Below, piece by piece: positions 8,879-18,919 of a DNA stretch of 64,000 nt; position 1 is the first letter of the stretch; each line of letters begins with the position of its first letter. Both the position numbers and the translations under genes were made by a program. The stretch is from Pseudomonas fluorescens NCIMB 11764 (GTDB lineage Bacteria; Pseudomonadota; Gammaproteobacteria; Pseudomonadales; Pseudomonadaceae), in the NCBI RefSeq assembly GCF_000293885.2, contig NZ_CP010945.1:5042001-5106000 (forward strand), written 5' to 3'. The notes beneath the pieces were generated by a model that saw nothing but the letters and a program-made list of their open reading frames with translations, had not been told where the DNA came from and ran no database searches.

Positions 8879-9829
8879 ATGATCCTATTTCCCGATTTGC
8901 TGCAGTTACCCCACCAGTTGCGCCACCCGGAAGTGCGTGACCTGGCGTGGGTCATCCTTGCGCCGCCGATGCTGGAGGTTACGCCGTGGCCGCAACGCCA
9001 TCCGCTGGCCGGTAGTGACTGGGTGCAGGCGCCGGAGCGGCTGGAGCATTGGCTGCGGCAACTGGATCGCGACAGTTATGACTTGCTGCACTGGCTGGCC
9101 CAGGCCCGGACCCGGCGCCTGGGTCTGTACTATGAACGGCTGTGGCAATACGCCGTGCGGCATGCGCCGGGCATCGATCTGATTGCCGCCAATATGCCGA
9201 TCCGCCGCGAGGGGCATACGCTGGGCGAGCTGGACATGCTGCTGCGTGATCGCGACGGCGTGCATCACCTGGAACTGGCAATCAAGCTTTACCTGGGCCC
9301 GCAAGACGGCGACGGGCACGACACGGCACATTGGCTGGGCCCGGGTTGCCACGATCGGCTGGACCGTAAACTGGCTCACTTGAGTCAGCATCAGTTGCCC
9401 ATTTCCGCCCGGCCGGAGAGCCGTGAAGTGCTGGCGGCGCTGGACATTCAGCAGTTCAGTGCGCATTTGTGGCTGGGCGGGTATTTGTTGTATCCGTGGC
9501 CGGGGCAGTCCCAACCACCGGACGGCGCACATCCGCAACATTTACGCGGAAGCTGGCTGCATCAAAAGGACTGGAAGGATTTTGTCGCACAGCGTCCGCT
9601 CGGGCGCTGGCAACCCCTGCCCCGCCATGCCTGGCTGGCGCCGGCGCATTATCCGGTGGAGCAGACCTGGAACACGGAACAACTGGAGGCGTGGCTCAGC
9701 GAGCTGGAGCCGCTGGCGCCGGCGCAGTTGCTGGTGCGTTTGATCGAGAATGCCGAGGGCGATTGGGAAGAGGCAGAGCGGTTGTTTCTGGTGGCGGATC
9801 TTTGGCCGAATGTGCCGGGCAATGGTTGA
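8879..9829 (+). CDS. DUF1853 family protein
   Basis: A 316-residue soluble protein divergent from nadK, whose start it faces across 123 bp. Landmarks [11 protein letters not shown] near the N-terminus, [12 protein letters not shown] at about residue 80, and a D/E-x-K-like core [10 protein letters not shown] ... [11 protein letters not shown] at about 118-140 are typical of DUF1853. That core resembles the acidic-acidic-lysine pattern of PD-(D/E)xK nucleases, which is an inference only. No experimentally known role. Confidence 0.85.
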   Translation: MILFPDLLQLPHQLRHPEVRDLAWVILAPPMLEVTPWPQRHPLAGSDWVQAPERLEHWLRQLDRDSYDLLHWLAQARTRRLGLYYERLWQYAVRHAPGIDLIAANMPIRREGHTLGELDMLLRDRDGVHHLELAIKLYLGPQDGDGHDTAHWLGPGCHDRLDRKLAHLSQHQLPISARPESREVLAALDIQQFSAHLWLGGYLLYPWPGQSQPPDGAHPQHLRGSWLHQKDWKDFVAQRPLGRWQPLPRHAWLAPAHYPVEQTWNTEQLEAWLSELEPLAPAQLLVRLIENAEGDWEEAERLFLVADLWPNVPGNG

Positions 9830-9848
9830 GATTCATGGTGAATGGACG

Positions 9849-9877
9849 GGCCTCATCGCGGGCAAGCCCGCGACAGG
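9849..9877. repeat. Single REP palindrome
   Basis: CATCGCGGGCAAGCCCGCGACAGG forms a compact hairpin between the ends of two convergent genes. It is a typical Pseudomonas REP unit and could attenuate transcription from either side. Confidence 0.75.
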
Positions 9878-9888
9878 GCCAACCCGGT

Positions 9889-11172
9889 TTAAACGGACAA
9901 CCGCACGGCCAGCGCCGCCAACGTCAGCAGCAACACCGGCACCGTCAACACAATCCCGACCCTGAAGTAATACCCCCATCCGATCCGGATACTCTTGCGC
10001 TCCAGCACATGCAGCCACAACAACGTCGCCAGGCTGCCGATCGGCGTAATCTTCGGCCCAAGGTCACTGCCGATGACGTTGGCGTAGATCATCGCTTCCT
10101 TCACCACACCTGTTGCCTGGCTGGCATCAATCGACAGCAAACCAATCAGCACCGTCGGCAGATTGTTCATCATCGACGACAGGAGCGCGGTCAGCACACC
10201 GGTGCCCATCGCTGCGCCCCAAACGCCATAATCGGCAAAACCGTTCAGCCAGCCCGCGAGATACCCGGTGAGTCCGGCGTTGCGCAGCCCGTAGACCACC
10301 AGATACATGCCCAGCGAGAAAATCACGATCTGCCACGGTGCTTCTTTCATCACCTTGCGCGTGGAAATCTTGTGACCCCGGGCCGCAATGGCCAGCAGCA
10401 ACGCCGCGCACACCGCCGAAATGGCACTGATGGGAATGCCCAGCGGTTCCAGCGCAAAACAGCCAAGCAACAGGATCACCAAGACCGCCCAACCCGCTAA
10501 AAAAGTCGCTTTGTCGTGGATGGCGCTGGCCGGATGCGCCAGTTGCTGCGGATCGTAATCCTTGGGAATGTCGCGTCGAAAGAACCACATCAGCACCGCC
10601 AGCGTCGCCGCGACGCTGACCAGATTGACCGGGATCATCACCGCCGCGTAGCGATTGAAACTGATGTGAAAAAAGTCGGCGGAAACGATGTTCACCAGGT
10701 TCGACACCACCAATGGCAAGCTTGCGGTGTCGGCGATGAACCCGGCGCCCATCACGAACGCCAGCGTCGATGCGGGTGAAAAACGCAACGCCAGTAACAT
10801 GGAAATCACGATGGGCGTGAGGATCAGCGCCGCACCGTCATTGGCAAACAGCGCTGACACCAGCGCGCCGAGCAGCACCATGTAGGCAAACAGCTTGCGC
10901 CCACTGCCATGACCCCAGCGCGCGACATGCAACGCCGCCCAGGCAAAGAACCCTGCCTCGTCCAGCAACAGGCTGATGATGATCAGCGCGACAAAGGTGC
11001 CGGTGGCGTTCCAGATGATCTGCCACACCAGCGGGATATCGCTCAGGTGCACCACCCCGAAAATCAGCGCCAGCACCGCACCGAGTACCGCACTCCAGCC
11101 GACGCCGAGGCCTTTGGGTTGCCAGATCACCAGGGTAATGGTCAGCAGGAAAATCAACGACGCTATAAGCAT
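9889..11172 (-). CDS. arsB: Arsenite efflux pump ArsB
   Basis: A 427-residue inner-membrane protein with about 11-12 hydrophobic segments and the ArsB-type sequences [20 protein letters not shown] near the N-terminus, [13 protein letters not shown] and NNLPTVLIG. ArsB extrudes arsenite and antimonite. It follows arsR by 28 bp on the same strand. No arsC arsenate reductase is present next to it, so this operon by itself would handle only the reduced oxyanions unless arsC lies elsewhere. Confidence 0.95.
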   Translation of the reverse strand: MLIASLIFLLTITLVIWQPKGLGVGWSAVLGAVLALIFGVVHLSDIPLVWQIIWNATGTFVALIIISLLLDEAGFFAWAALHVARWGHGSGRKLFAYMVLLGALVSALFANDGAALILTPIVISMLLALRFSPASTLAFVMGAGFIADTASLPLVVSNLVNIVSADFFHISFNRYAAVMIPVNLVSVAATLAVLMWFFRRDIPKDYDPQQLAHPASAIHDKATFLAGWAVLVILLLGCFALEPLGIPISAISAVCAALLLAIAARGHKISTRKVMKEAPWQIVIFSLGMYLVVYGLRNAGLTGYLAGWLNGFADYGVWGAAMGTGVLTALLSSMMNNLPTVLIGLLSIDASQATGVVKEAMIYANVIGSDLGPKITPIGSLATLLWLHVLERKSIRIGWGYYFRVGIVLTVPVLLLTLAALAVRLSV

Positions 11173-11200
11173 GTAAAGCAGCCTTCAAAAGAAATCGGGG

Positions 11201-11548
11201 TTAGCAGCAGCGCACCGGGCGATCAGCCATGGCCTGCAAACGGGCGACATCAGCAGCGAGCCATTCGCCGTGATCCGCCAATGCGCCTTGCAACAGTGTG
11301 ATAACCCACGGCGATAGTTGCGGGTGCAGGCGATAAAACACCCATTGCCCCTGACGACGATCCGACAGCAGCCCGTTGCTGCGCAATTGCGCCAGATGAC
11401 GCGAGATCTTCGGTTGGCTGAGGTCCAGCCCGGCAGTCAACTCACACACGCACAACTCGCCTTCGCAGGCAATCAGCATGGCGATACGACTGCGCGTGTC
11501 ATCGGCCAGAGCCTTGAAAACATCGACGGGACCACGGGAATAGGACAT
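11201..11548 (-). CDS. arsR: ArsR-type arsenic-responsive repressor
   Basis: A 115-residue winged-helix repressor of the ArsR/SmtB family. The metalloid site ELCVCEL carries Cys33 and Cys35 in the recognition helix region, followed by the HTH LSQPKISRHLAQLRSNGLL. The C-terminus ends in an extra Cys pair (114-115). It would release its operator when arsenite binds. It is the first gene of arsRB, with a palindromic operator candidate about 30 bp upstream. Confidence 0.94.
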   Translation of the reverse strand: MSYSRGPVDVFKALADDTRSRIAMLIACEGELCVCELTAGLDLSQPKISRHLAQLRSNGLLSDRRQGQWVFYRLHPQLSPWVITLLQGALADHGEWLAADVARLQAMADRPVRCC

Positions 11549-11579
11549 GTGGGAACACGCCTCCAGACAAACGAGGCGT

Positions 11580-11603
11580 GAATATATGGAATTTCGAATA
11601 TTC
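11580..11603. promoter_or_regulatory. Candidate ArsR operator
   Basis: GAATATATGGAATTTCGAATATTC is an AT-rich imperfect palindrome with GAATAT / AATATTC ends and an internal TTCGAA, lying upstream of arsR. Its position and symmetry suit ArsR binding; no start site can be read directly. Confidence 0.4.
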
Positions 11604-11684
11604 GGTAAAGCGACGTTTCCGGCTACCGCATGTGGCGAGGGCTAGCTGTGATCTCTCGCCACTGGCAGCAGGCGTTGCCAACAA

Positions 11685-11735
11685 CCCTGTAGGAGCGAGC
11701 GGTACGGCGACCCGACTTGTCTCGCTCCTACAGGG
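11685..11735. repeat. REP-type inverted repeat
   Basis: CCCTGTAGGAGCGAGC and CTCGCTCCTACAGGG are arms of a strong hairpin with a 19-nt spacer, between the FMN reductase and arsR. It may separate transcription of the two. Confidence 0.75.
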
Positions 11736-11749
11736 TTGCCGGGCATTTA

Positions 11750-12310
11750 TCAGACCTTCTTGTGCTGTTCGACCCACTTCCCATAGGCATCGATGAATTT
11801 TTGCAAGAACGGCTTGAGCGACTCGGACAACTTACCCGTCTCGTCGAACGCTGTGCCGGCACCGCCGATGTACGCTTCCGGTTGCTGCATGCACGGCACA
11901 TCGAGAAACACCATGGACTGGCGCAGGTGATGGTTGGCGCCAAACCCACCGACCGCCCCCGGTGAAACGCTGATCACCGCCCCAGGCTTGCCACCCCAGG
12001 CGCTCTTGCCATAGGGCCGCGAACCGACGTCGATCGCATTCTTCAAGGGCGCCGGCACCGAACGGTTGTATTCCGGCGTGACGAACAGCAACGCGTCGGA
12101 TGAACTCACTTGTTGCCGGAAAGTGCTGTAGGCTGCCGGCGGTGAAGCACCATCGATGTCTTCGTTGTACAGCGGCAGGTCGCCAATTTCGACGATGTTC
12201 AGTTTGAGATTTGCAGGAGCCAGATCGGCCAGGGCCAACGCGACCTTGCGATTGATCGATTCCTTTCTCAAGCTGCCGACCAGAACGGCGATCGTATAGA
12301 CGTTGCTCAT
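11750..12310 (-). CDS. NADPH-dependent FMN reductase (ChrR-like flavodoxin fold)
   Basis: A 186-residue flavoprotein of the NADPH_red/ChrR family. GSLRKESINRKVA at residues 12-24 is the FMN phosphate loop, and LFVTPEYNRSVPAPLKNAIDVGSR contains the conserved PEYN. Such enzymes reduce quinones, chromate or flavins. It is close to arsRB but separated by a REP and the arsR promoter, and is shorter than ArsH (about 230 residues), so an arsenic role is not supported. Confidence 0.88.
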   Translation of the reverse strand: MSNVYTIAVLVGSLRKESINRKVALALADLAPANLKLNIVEIGDLPLYNEDIDGASPPAAYSTFRQQVSSSDALLFVTPEYNRSVPAPLKNAIDVGSRPYGKSAWGGKPGAVISVSPGAVGGFGANHHLRQSMVFLDVPCMQQPEAYIGGAGTAFDETGKLSESLKPFLQKFIDAYGKWVEQHKKV

Positions 12311-12484
12311 GGAAGATTCTCGACTGTCCGATGGAAGAGCTTGTAGTTATAGATGACGATTCACTCAGCGGACGACTGAAAATGCCGTCCCTGACTATTT
12401 TTTTCCTGTAGGAAAACTTACCTCGCCCAACCACGGTCTACAGAACCGCAAATTGAGTGATTTATCTCCAGAGGTTCTAAGCAG

Positions 12485-12745
12485 ATGGCAGCAGTACTCG
12501 TCGGTCAGTTCCATGCAAGAGACGCAGAAGGCCGTGTCTATTCCGTGCATGAGTTCCAGGAATCCACCCCGTCGGCAGACGGTCTCGCCGGCTCCGTGCC
12601 TGTGACCACTTATAAGCTGGCCATTGGCGATCGCGTAAGAAAACTCGATGACAACCAGTTTTTGCTGGTGCAATCGGATGTCACCATCGTGCGTGAACCC
12701 GACACCTATGTCGACAAACTGCCGGAAACCAACGTAGCCTCATAA
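12485..12745 (+). CDS. Small conserved protein of unknown function
   Basis: An 86-residue soluble protein without recognised domain, preceded by an AGAGG-like ribosome site. It is polar, with a beta-rich look (VPVTTYKLAIGDRVRKLDDNQ) and an acidic end. It stands alone between the FMN reductase, which is divergent, and a LysR gene. I recognise comparable small proteins as frequent in Pseudomonas but cannot assign a role. Confidence 0.7.
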   Translation: MAAVLVGQFHARDAEGRVYSVHEFQESTPSADGLAGSVPVTTYKLAIGDRVRKLDDNQFLLVQSDVTIVREPDTYVDKLPETNVAS

Positions 12746-12833
12746 CCTCGCGTTATGAGCAGAAGTCTTGTGCGCGGACTTGGGTTAGGATTCAGCCACT
12801 GACTCCCTCACCTGCTGAACATGGACTTCACGC

Positions 12834-13727
12834 ATGCGTTTACGTCATATCGAAGTGATACAGGCGCTTCTGCAGACCGGTCACCTGGGCACCGCCGCCG
12901 AATGGTTGCAGTTGCCAGTGGCCGAGGTCGAAAGCATTCTGCGTGACGCTGAGAGTCAGCTGGGTTTCATGTTGTTTTCCAGCGTGCGTGGACGCTTGCA
13001 AGCCACGCGCGAGGCGCGGGAGTTACAGGTCGAAATCGCCCACGTCTACGAGGCGCTCGAACCGGTCCAGCGTCTGGCCAGCAGCCTCAAGCAGTATCAG
13101 GCCCCACCCCTTCGCATCATTTGCACGCCGCCTCTGGCTCAACAGTTGCTGCCCCAGAGCATCGCGGCCCTGCGCCGGCGTCTGCCCGACGTGCCTTGCA
13201 GCCTGTTGAGCCAACCCACCCGCGACATCGTCCGAAGCCTGCTGCTGCGCGAAAGCGATCTGGGCCTGAGCCTGCACGACCCCGATCACGCGGATATTCA
13301 TTGTCAGGTCATTGCCCAGGGCAAACTGCAGCTGTTGGCCCCCCACGGCTGGCTGCAACCGAAGCAGAAGTACATTTCGCTGCAGGATCTGGCGGGCCAG
13401 TCGATGGTCGGCCTGGAAGGTCATGATCCGCTGAGCCCGGTGCTCGACAACAAACTGCACGGGCTACGCCCTGCCCCCGTCGTCCACACCCGGGTTCAGA
13501 CACACCAGATGATGCGCAGCATGGTCGAGGCCGGTGAGGGTCTGGCGATTGTCGATCCGTTCACCGCACTCGGGGCGAAATCCGCGGGCCTGGACGCCTG
13601 CCCGCTGGCGCCCGCCGTACCGATCAGCGTCTACGCCCTGACCTTGAAGAACGGCGAGCCTTCACCGGCCGCTCAGGCCTTGCTGGATATCGTCACGGAA
13701 CAAGCCGTGGCGATGTTGGCGAGCTGA
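12834..13727 (+). CDS. LysR-family transcriptional regulator
   Basis: A 297-residue regulator. The N-terminal helix-turn-helix (RLRHIEVIQALLQTGHLGTAAEWL, continuing with LFSSVRGRLQATREA) is followed by a substrate-binding domain with the usual LLLRESDLGLSL and VEAGEGLAIVDPF landmarks. The HTH differs from textbook LysR by having QLPVAEVESIL in place of the common SQPAVS turn. The 3' end overlaps the convergent GNAT gene by 35 bp. Effector and targets are unknown. Confidence 0.85.
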   Translation: MRLRHIEVIQALLQTGHLGTAAEWLQLPVAEVESILRDAESQLGFMLFSSVRGRLQATREARELQVEIAHVYEALEPVQRLASSLKQYQAPPLRIICTPPLAQQLLPQSIAALRRRLPDVPCSLLSQPTRDIVRSLLLRESDLGLSLHDPDHADIHCQVIAQGKLQLLAPHGWLQPKQKYISLQDLAGQSMVGLEGHDPLSPVLDNKLHGLRPAPVVHTRVQTHQMMRSMVEAGEGLAIVDPFTALGAKSAGLDACPLAPAVPISVYALTLKNGEPSPAAQALLDIVTEQAVAMLAS

Positions 13728-14307
13728 TCGGGTTTTCCAGCGGATTATCGAACAATCGATACCAGAACAACGCGATCTCGGCGGTGTTGGGGTCGATGCC
13801 GCGATAGCGCAGATGATCGATACCACCAATCACATACCCGCAGCGTTCATAGAGCCGGCAAGCCCCCAGGTTGTTGTTCTGGGTTTCGAGCATGATGCCC
13901 GGCAGTTTCTTTTTGCGACTCCAGAACTGCGCCACATCCAGCAACGCCTTGGCCACGCCATGGCGCCGCGCCGGCGCATGCACCGCCAGCTCGTCGATGT
14001 GGGCAAAGCCGTTCCAGTTGGTGCTGACCACCAGGTGACCCACGGGCTCATCATCGAGATACGCCATGAAAATCGCACTGTCGGCGGCATCGCGGAAACT
14101 GCTGAATTCCTCGGGATCTATGCCATAGCACTTGCGGTAAGGGGTGATCGGTGTCACCGGCCACTGCTCCACCGGCTTGCCGATTTCGGCTGCGCCATAG
14201 GCCGCGACTTCAAAGCTGAAATCACTGCCCCAGATATAAGCGGCGAAACCATCGTCGGCAACGCGCACTGACAGCCCTGGGTATTTCGGATTCATGACCG
14301 GTTGCAT
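13693..14307 (-). CDS. GNAT-family N-acetyltransferase
   Basis: A 204-residue acetyltransferase if the ATG at 14307 is used (alternatives at 14295 and 14337). The acetyl-CoA site is HIDELAVHAPARRHGVAKALLD, with the R-x-x-G-x-A core, and the C-terminal LYERCGYVIGGIDH is typical of GNAT motif B. Related to streptothricin-acetyltransferase-like members. It follows the decarboxylase gene closely on the same strand and may be co-transcribed, which would fit modification of an amine product, but this is inference. Confidence 0.82.
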   Translation of the reverse strand: MQPVMNPKYPGLSVRVADDGFAAYIWGSDFSFEVAAYGAAEIGKPVEQWPVTPITPYRKCYGIDPEEFSSFRDAADSAIFMAYLDDEPVGHLVVSTNWNGFAHIDELAVHAPARRHGVAKALLDVAQFWSRKKKLPGIMLETQNNNLGACRLYERCGYVIGGIDHLRYRGIDPNTAEIALFWYRLFDNPLENPISSPTSPRLVP

Positions 14308-14321
14308 ACTGGGAAAGGTCC

Positions 14322-16577
14322 TCACTCCTTGATGCAATCGACGGTGTAATGCCGCCCATTGCCCTCGTCTTCGTGTTGCAAGCCGTGCACATCGGCGACA
14401 AACCCCGGGAAACTACTGTCGAACGTGCGGGCAAACGCCAGGTAATCGATGATCGAGCGGGTTGATTCGGTGAAACGTTCACCGGGCATGATCAACGGGA
14501 TCCCCGGCGGGTACGGCACCAGCATGACGGCGGCGATGCGGCCGTCCAGCGCATCGATCGACACGGCCTCCACCTCGCCTCGCACCAGTTGATCATAGGC
14601 GTCGGCCGGTTTCAGGGCGATTTCCGGTAGCACCGTGTACATGCGCTTGAGATGTTTGGCGGTGGCATTGCTGCGGTAGCAGGCGTGCAATTGATCGCAT
14701 AGATCGCGCAATCCCATGCCCTTATAGCGCGCACCGTCCTGCTGCGCCACGCACGGCAGGCAGGTCGAAAGGCTGACGTTGCCGTCATAGCTGCGCTTGA
14801 ACTCCAGCAACTCGGTCAACAGCGTGCTCCATTTGCCCTTGGTGATGCCCATGGAAAACAGCACCAGGAACGAATACAAACCGGTCTTCTCGACGACCAG
14901 CCCGCGCTCCCAGAGAAACTTGCTGACCACCGCCGCCGGAATCCCCCGCTCGCTTAACGCGCCGCCCGCCGTCAGGCCAGGCATCACCAGCGTGACTTTG
15001 ATCGGATCGAGCAGCACATAGTCGTCGGTCACGCCGCCAAATCCGTGCCAGTCGGCATCTGGTTGCAACAGCCAGTCTTCAGTGACCACACGTTCGATGC
15101 CTTCCACGGACGGCGGCTGCCAAATGGAAAACCACCAGTCATCGGCAGCAATGTGTTGCCGCAGGTTCGCCAGTGCCCGGCGAAAACTCAAGGCTTCGTC
15201 GAACATTTCCTGTAACAGGGAACGACCGGCCGGGCCTTCCATCATGGCCGATGCCACGTCCAGCGAAGCAATGATGCTGTACTGCGGCGACGTGGAGATG
15301 TGCATCATGAACGCTTCGTTGAAGCGGTCGCGGTCCAGTTGCCGGGCGCCGCCATCCTGAACATGAATCATCGACGCCTGACTGAACGCCGCCAACAGTT
15401 TGTGCGTGGAATGGGTGGTGAACACCAGCGGGCTGTCTTCGCTGCGGGAAGTGCCCATGCCGTAACGCCCGGCGAAGAACTCGTGAAACGCCGCGTAGGC
15501 ATACCAGGCCTCATCGAAATGCAGCACTTCGACGCTGTTGCCCAGGCTTTGCTTGATCAGTTCGGCGTTGTAACACAGGCCGTCGTAGGTGGAATTGGTC
15601 ACCACCGCCAGTTTGACTTTGGGTGCGCGGCCCTTGGTCAGCGGGCTGGCGTCGATCTTGGCCTGGATCGACTCGCGGCTGAATTCGCTCAGCGGAATCG
15701 GGCCGATGATCCCCAGTTCGTTGCGCTCCGGGCACAGGTACAGCGGAATCGCGCCGGTCATGATGATCGAGTGCAGCACCGACTTGTGGCAATTGCGGTC
15801 CACCAGCACCAGGTCATCGCGGGCAACCATGGAATGCCAGACGATCTTGTTGGCGGTCGAGGTGCCATTGATCACGAAAAAAGTGTGATCGGCGCCGAAG
15901 TTGCGCGCCGCTCGCGCTTCCGCCTCGGCGAGCGGGCCGGTGTGATCGAGCAGCGAACCCAGTTCGGGCACCGACACCGACAAATCCGAACGCAGGGTGT
16001 TTTCCCCGAAAAACTGGTGGAACGCCTGCCCCACCGGGCTCTTGTGATACGCCACGCCACCACCATGGCCGGGCGTATGCCAGGAATAATTGGAGTCGGC
16101 GGTGTGTTGCACCAACGCCTTGAAGAATGGTGGCAACAGGCCGTCCAGGTATTTGCGTGCGGCTCGCGCGACCTGCCGCGCCAGAAACGGCACGGTGTCT
16201 TCGAACAGATAAAGAATGCCGCGCAATTGATTGAGCTCGTCCATCGCATCGGCCGGGGCGTTTTCCAGCGTCACTTGCTCGCCCAGCGCGAAGATCGGCA
16301 AGTCCGGCGCACGCACCCGCGCCAGGCTGATCAGTTCGGCCATGTTCTGTAGCAGATGAGAGTTGGCGCTGGGATCTTCAGCGGCAATCAACATGCACGA
16401 GAGACCGTGATGGGTCGACGCGACCAGCCGCCCCTCGGCGTAATCCACCGCCGAGACAATGCTGAAGCCTTCCTGCTCCAGCTCCCGGGCGATGCCACGC
16501 ACGCGATCACCGGCGACGGTGTCGGACTTGATGTCGCGATGGACGATCAGGACCGGGAATTTCAGATCTTTGTACAT
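14322..16577 (-). CDS. ldcA: Orn/Lys/Arg decarboxylase (LdcA-like)
   Basis: A 751-residue PLP-dependent acid-induced-type decarboxylase. It has an N-terminal wing/response-regulator-like domain (about 1-130), the PLP domain with SWHTPGHGGG at 165-174, FVINGTSTANK at 234-244, Asp355 in HFDEAWYAY and the Schiff-base Lys393 in THSTHKLLAAFSQ, and a C-terminal domain. Length and neighbours (dnaQ upstream on the same strand) match the lysine decarboxylase PA1818 of P. aeruginosa as I recall it, so lysine to cadaverine is the likely reaction; arginine cannot be excluded by eye. Confidence 0.85.
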   Translation of the reverse strand: MYKDLKFPVLIVHRDIKSDTVAGDRVRGIARELEQEGFSIVSAVDYAEGRLVASTHHGLSCMLIAAEDPSANSHLLQNMAELISLARVRAPDLPIFALGEQVTLENAPADAMDELNQLRGILYLFEDTVPFLARQVARAARKYLDGLLPPFFKALVQHTADSNYSWHTPGHGGGVAYHKSPVGQAFHQFFGENTLRSDLSVSVPELGSLLDHTGPLAEAEARAARNFGADHTFFVINGTSTANKIVWHSMVARDDLVLVDRNCHKSVLHSIIMTGAIPLYLCPERNELGIIGPIPLSEFSRESIQAKIDASPLTKGRAPKVKLAVVTNSTYDGLCYNAELIKQSLGNSVEVLHFDEAWYAYAAFHEFFAGRYGMGTSRSEDSPLVFTTHSTHKLLAAFSQASMIHVQDGGARQLDRDRFNEAFMMHISTSPQYSIIASLDVASAMMEGPAGRSLLQEMFDEALSFRRALANLRQHIAADDWWFSIWQPPSVEGIERVVTEDWLLQPDADWHGFGGVTDDYVLLDPIKVTLVMPGLTAGGALSERGIPAAVVSKFLWERGLVVEKTGLYSFLVLFSMGITKGKWSTLLTELLEFKRSYDGNVSLSTCLPCVAQQDGARYKGMGLRDLCDQLHACYRSNATAKHLKRMYTVLPEIALKPADAYDQLVRGEVEAVSIDALDGRIAAVMLVPYPPGIPLIMPGERFTESTRSIIDYLAFARTFDSSFPGFVADVHGLQHEDEGNGRHYTVDCIKE

Positions 16578-16715
16578 GGGGCTCAGTGTCCTGAGGCGGC
16601 AGGCCCTGGCCTGCCAATACCCTCAGGGTAGAGGGTCGAGGCGGATGTGGCGAGTGCAATGCCCCGAAATGGGTCATCGTGGGCGGCAGGCTTTATCAAG
16701 ATCTATTGGAAGGGC

Positions 16716-17480
16716 CTACGCCTGAGCTTCAGCTTCAGCCTCAGCCAGTTGCACCCACAGCGCCGGAGCGCCGGCAGATTTGGCAATGGCTTCCATCCGC
16801 GCCACGTGCCGGGCCAGGTCGTCTTCGCTGGCGCGAATGATCCGGGTCCGCTGACGGTCAGCCGGCAAGCGGCGGATTTCGGTGGCGGAGTTGTCCGCGC
16901 CTTCGCCGGAACCATTGCCATCGGACGCGTTGCCGGCCAGCGACAGGCTGGTCTGACCGCCGGTCATGGTCAGGTAGACGTCGGCGAGAATCTCGGAGTC
17001 GAGCAAGGCGCCGTGAAGTTCACGGCCGGAGTTGTCGACGCCATAACGTTTGCACAAGGCGTCGAGGCTGTTGCGCTGCCCCGGGTGACGTTCCCGGGCC
17101 ATCATCAGGGTGTCGAGGATCGAGCAGTGTTGCGTGATGTCAGCACGATCGTGCTGACCCATGAGGGCGAATTCGTTGTTGATGAAACCAACGTCGAACG
17201 CGGCGTTATGGATGATCAGCTGCGCACCCTTGATGAATTCGAAAAACTCATCGGCCACTTCAGTGAAGCGTGGCTTGCCCACCAGGAATTCGTTGGTAAT
17301 GCCGTGGACGCCAATGGCGCCTTCGTCACTTTCGCGGTCCGGTTGCAGGTAAACGTGGAAATGCCGGCCCGTCAGGCGCCGACCGATCAACTCGACACAA
17401 CCGATTTCGATAATCCGGTGGCCGTCGGTCACCGGCATGCCGGTGGTTTCGGTATCGAGTACAACGGATCTGGTGGCCAT
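16716..17480 (-). CDS. dnaQ: DNA polymerase III epsilon subunit (3'-5' proofreading)
   Basis: A 254-residue exonuclease of the DnaQ/DEDD group: ExoI DTETTG at residues 9-14, ExoII in IIHNAAFDVGFI at about 92-103 and ExoIII in HGALLDSEILADVY at about 160-173. The C-terminus beyond about 195 is the variable alpha-binding tail, rich in Ala/Glu at its very end. It proofreads replication within the core polymerase. It is followed upstream by rnhA on the same strand, the classic rnhA-dnaQ neighbourhood. Confidence 0.96.
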   Translation of the reverse strand: MATRSVVLDTETTGMPVTDGHRIIEIGCVELIGRRLTGRHFHVYLQPDRESDEGAIGVHGITNEFLVGKPRFTEVADEFFEFIKGAQLIIHNAAFDVGFINNEFALMGQHDRADITQHCSILDTLMMARERHPGQRNSLDALCKRYGVDNSGRELHGALLDSEILADVYLTMTGGQTSLSLAGNASDGNGSGEGADNSATEIRRLPADRQRTRIIRASEDDLARHVARMEAIAKSAGAPALWVQLAEAEAEAQA

Positions 17481-17551
17481 CAGTGCTCAGCTCTCAACGG
17501 GTCAATCGTGCAAAAGCGGCGATGTTAACACGCTCGCCGGTTGAGCTCGAA

Positions 17552-18004
17552 TCAAGCCTGCTTGTACCCACGCACTTCATCCACGCCACGATTGGCGAGT
17601 TGGTCGGCCCGTTCGTTGCCGTGATGCCCGATGTGCCCGCGCACCCATTTCCAGGTGACGTTGTGACGGTTGACCTGCTCATCCAGCAGCTTCCACAGGT
17701 CAGCGTTTTTCACCGGTTCTTTCGCCGCCGTTTTCCAGCCGCGTTTCTTCCAGTTGGCCATCCACTCGTTGATGCCTTTCATTACGTACTGGGAGTCGGT
17801 CACCAGCAGCACATCGCAGGAACGCTTGAGTTCCTCCAGCCCGCGGATCGCGCCCATCAGTTCCATGCGGTTGTTGGTGGTATTGGCTTCGCCGCCCCAG
17901 AGTTCTTTTTCAACGCCCTTGCACACCAGCAATGCGCCCCAGCCGCCAGGGCCAGGGTTGCCTTTGCAGGCGCCGTCGGTGAAGAGTTCTACGCTATCGC
18001 TCAT
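17552..18004 (-). CDS. rnhA: Ribonuclease HI
   Basis: A 150-residue RNase H1 that degrades RNA in RNA-DNA hybrids. Catalytic residues are visible as Asp10 in [17 protein letters not shown], Glu in [16 protein letters not shown] (about 48), Asp70 in [12 protein letters not shown] and a later Asp in [10 protein letters not shown]. Ends in the typical short tail. Lies 71 bp upstream of dnaQ. Confidence 0.97.
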   Translation of the reverse strand: MSDSVELFTDGACKGNPGPGGWGALLVCKGVEKELWGGEANTTNNRMELMGAIRGLEELKRSCDVLLVTDSQYVMKGINEWMANWKKRGWKTAAKEPVKNADLWKLLDEQVNRHNVTWKWVRGHIGHHGNERADQLANRGVDEVRGYKQA

Positions 18005-18095
18005 GCCAATCTATCCAGAAAATGCGGTGGCTCGCCGATCAGCGATCGACGATGCCCGAGGCCGGGGCAAACCCGGCCGGGAATAAAAACTGGGG

Positions 18096-18854
18096 TTACG
18101 GTTCGATATTGCGTCGGTTGACCTTGGCCATCGGCAGGGGGATCAGCTTGCCCATCGGTTCGCGACGTTCCTGACGAAGCGGCCGTAGGCCCACCACAAT
18201 CTTGCGCGCCACCAATAAATAGAAGCCGCCGCCAGACAATTGCCAATCACCGGCCTTGCGCTCCCAGCCGGCCAGACGGGCTTGCCAGGCGGGGGACGCC
18301 AGCGGCGGACGATAGCACCCGAAGCGGCGTTTCTCCAGCGCGAAGCCCAGCAGGTTCAACCAGTCGCCGACCCGTGACGGTGAAATGCAACGGGCCTTGC
18401 GCAAGGCGTCATGGGCGAACACGTGACGCAACCCCCACGTGCTCCAGGGGTTGATCCCGACAATCAGCAAATGCCCGCCCGGGCGAACGCTGCTCGCCGC
18501 TTCACGCAGCAAACCGTGGGGTGAGAGGCAAAAATCCAGGCCATGCTGCAGCACCACCACATCGGCGGCATGCTCGCTCAACGGCCAGGCTTGTTCTTCA
18601 CAGACGATTTCAACACCCGGCAACGGCGCGCCCAGCCGCACATTGCGCTGGACCTGCGGGGCGGACGGCGGTGTTTCGGCCGAAGGACCATAATGCACCA
18701 GATAGCCACCAAAGAAGCGCCCCAGCTCGTCTTCAAGCATGCGGCGTTCTTCGTCCAGCAGAAATTGTCCGAGGGGGCCGGACAGCCATTCACGGGCCGC
18801 GCTGATCAAGGCCAGCCAGTCAGGATCAGCCTGAGCGAACGCTTTATCGGTCAT
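18096..18854 (-). CDS. SAM-dependent methyltransferase
   Basis: A 252-residue class I methyltransferase-like protein, using the ATG at 18854, which has GGAG 6 nt upstream. The core [41 protein letters not shown] region contains the post-II motif RPGGHLL; the glycine-rich SAM motif I is weak. Comparable genes lie between rnhA and gloB in other pseudomonads (PA1814 by position). Substrate unknown; it is divergent from gloB with 65 bp between starts. Confidence 0.8.
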   Translation of the reverse strand: MTDKAFAQADPDWLALISAAREWLSGPLGQFLLDEERRMLEDELGRFFGGYLVHYGPSAETPPSAPQVQRNVRLGAPLPGVEIVCEEQAWPLSEHAADVVVLQHGLDFCLSPHGLLREAASSVRPGGHLLIVGINPWSTWGLRHVFAHDALRKARCISPSRVGDWLNLLGFALEKRRFGCYRPPLASPAWQARLAGWERKAGDWQLSGGGFYLLVARKIVVGLRPLRQERREPMGKLIPLPMAKVNRRNIEP

Positions 18855-18919
18855 TGCATTCTCCAACGCGCCAGGAAGTTCTAAGATGCGCCATTGTTTT
18901 CCGCTTGGCGAATCCGACG

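Noticed and set aside
11750..12310. ArsH
   Set aside because: Too short and lacking the ArsH N-terminal region; separated from arsRB by REP and promoter. It is a general NADPH-FMN reductase.
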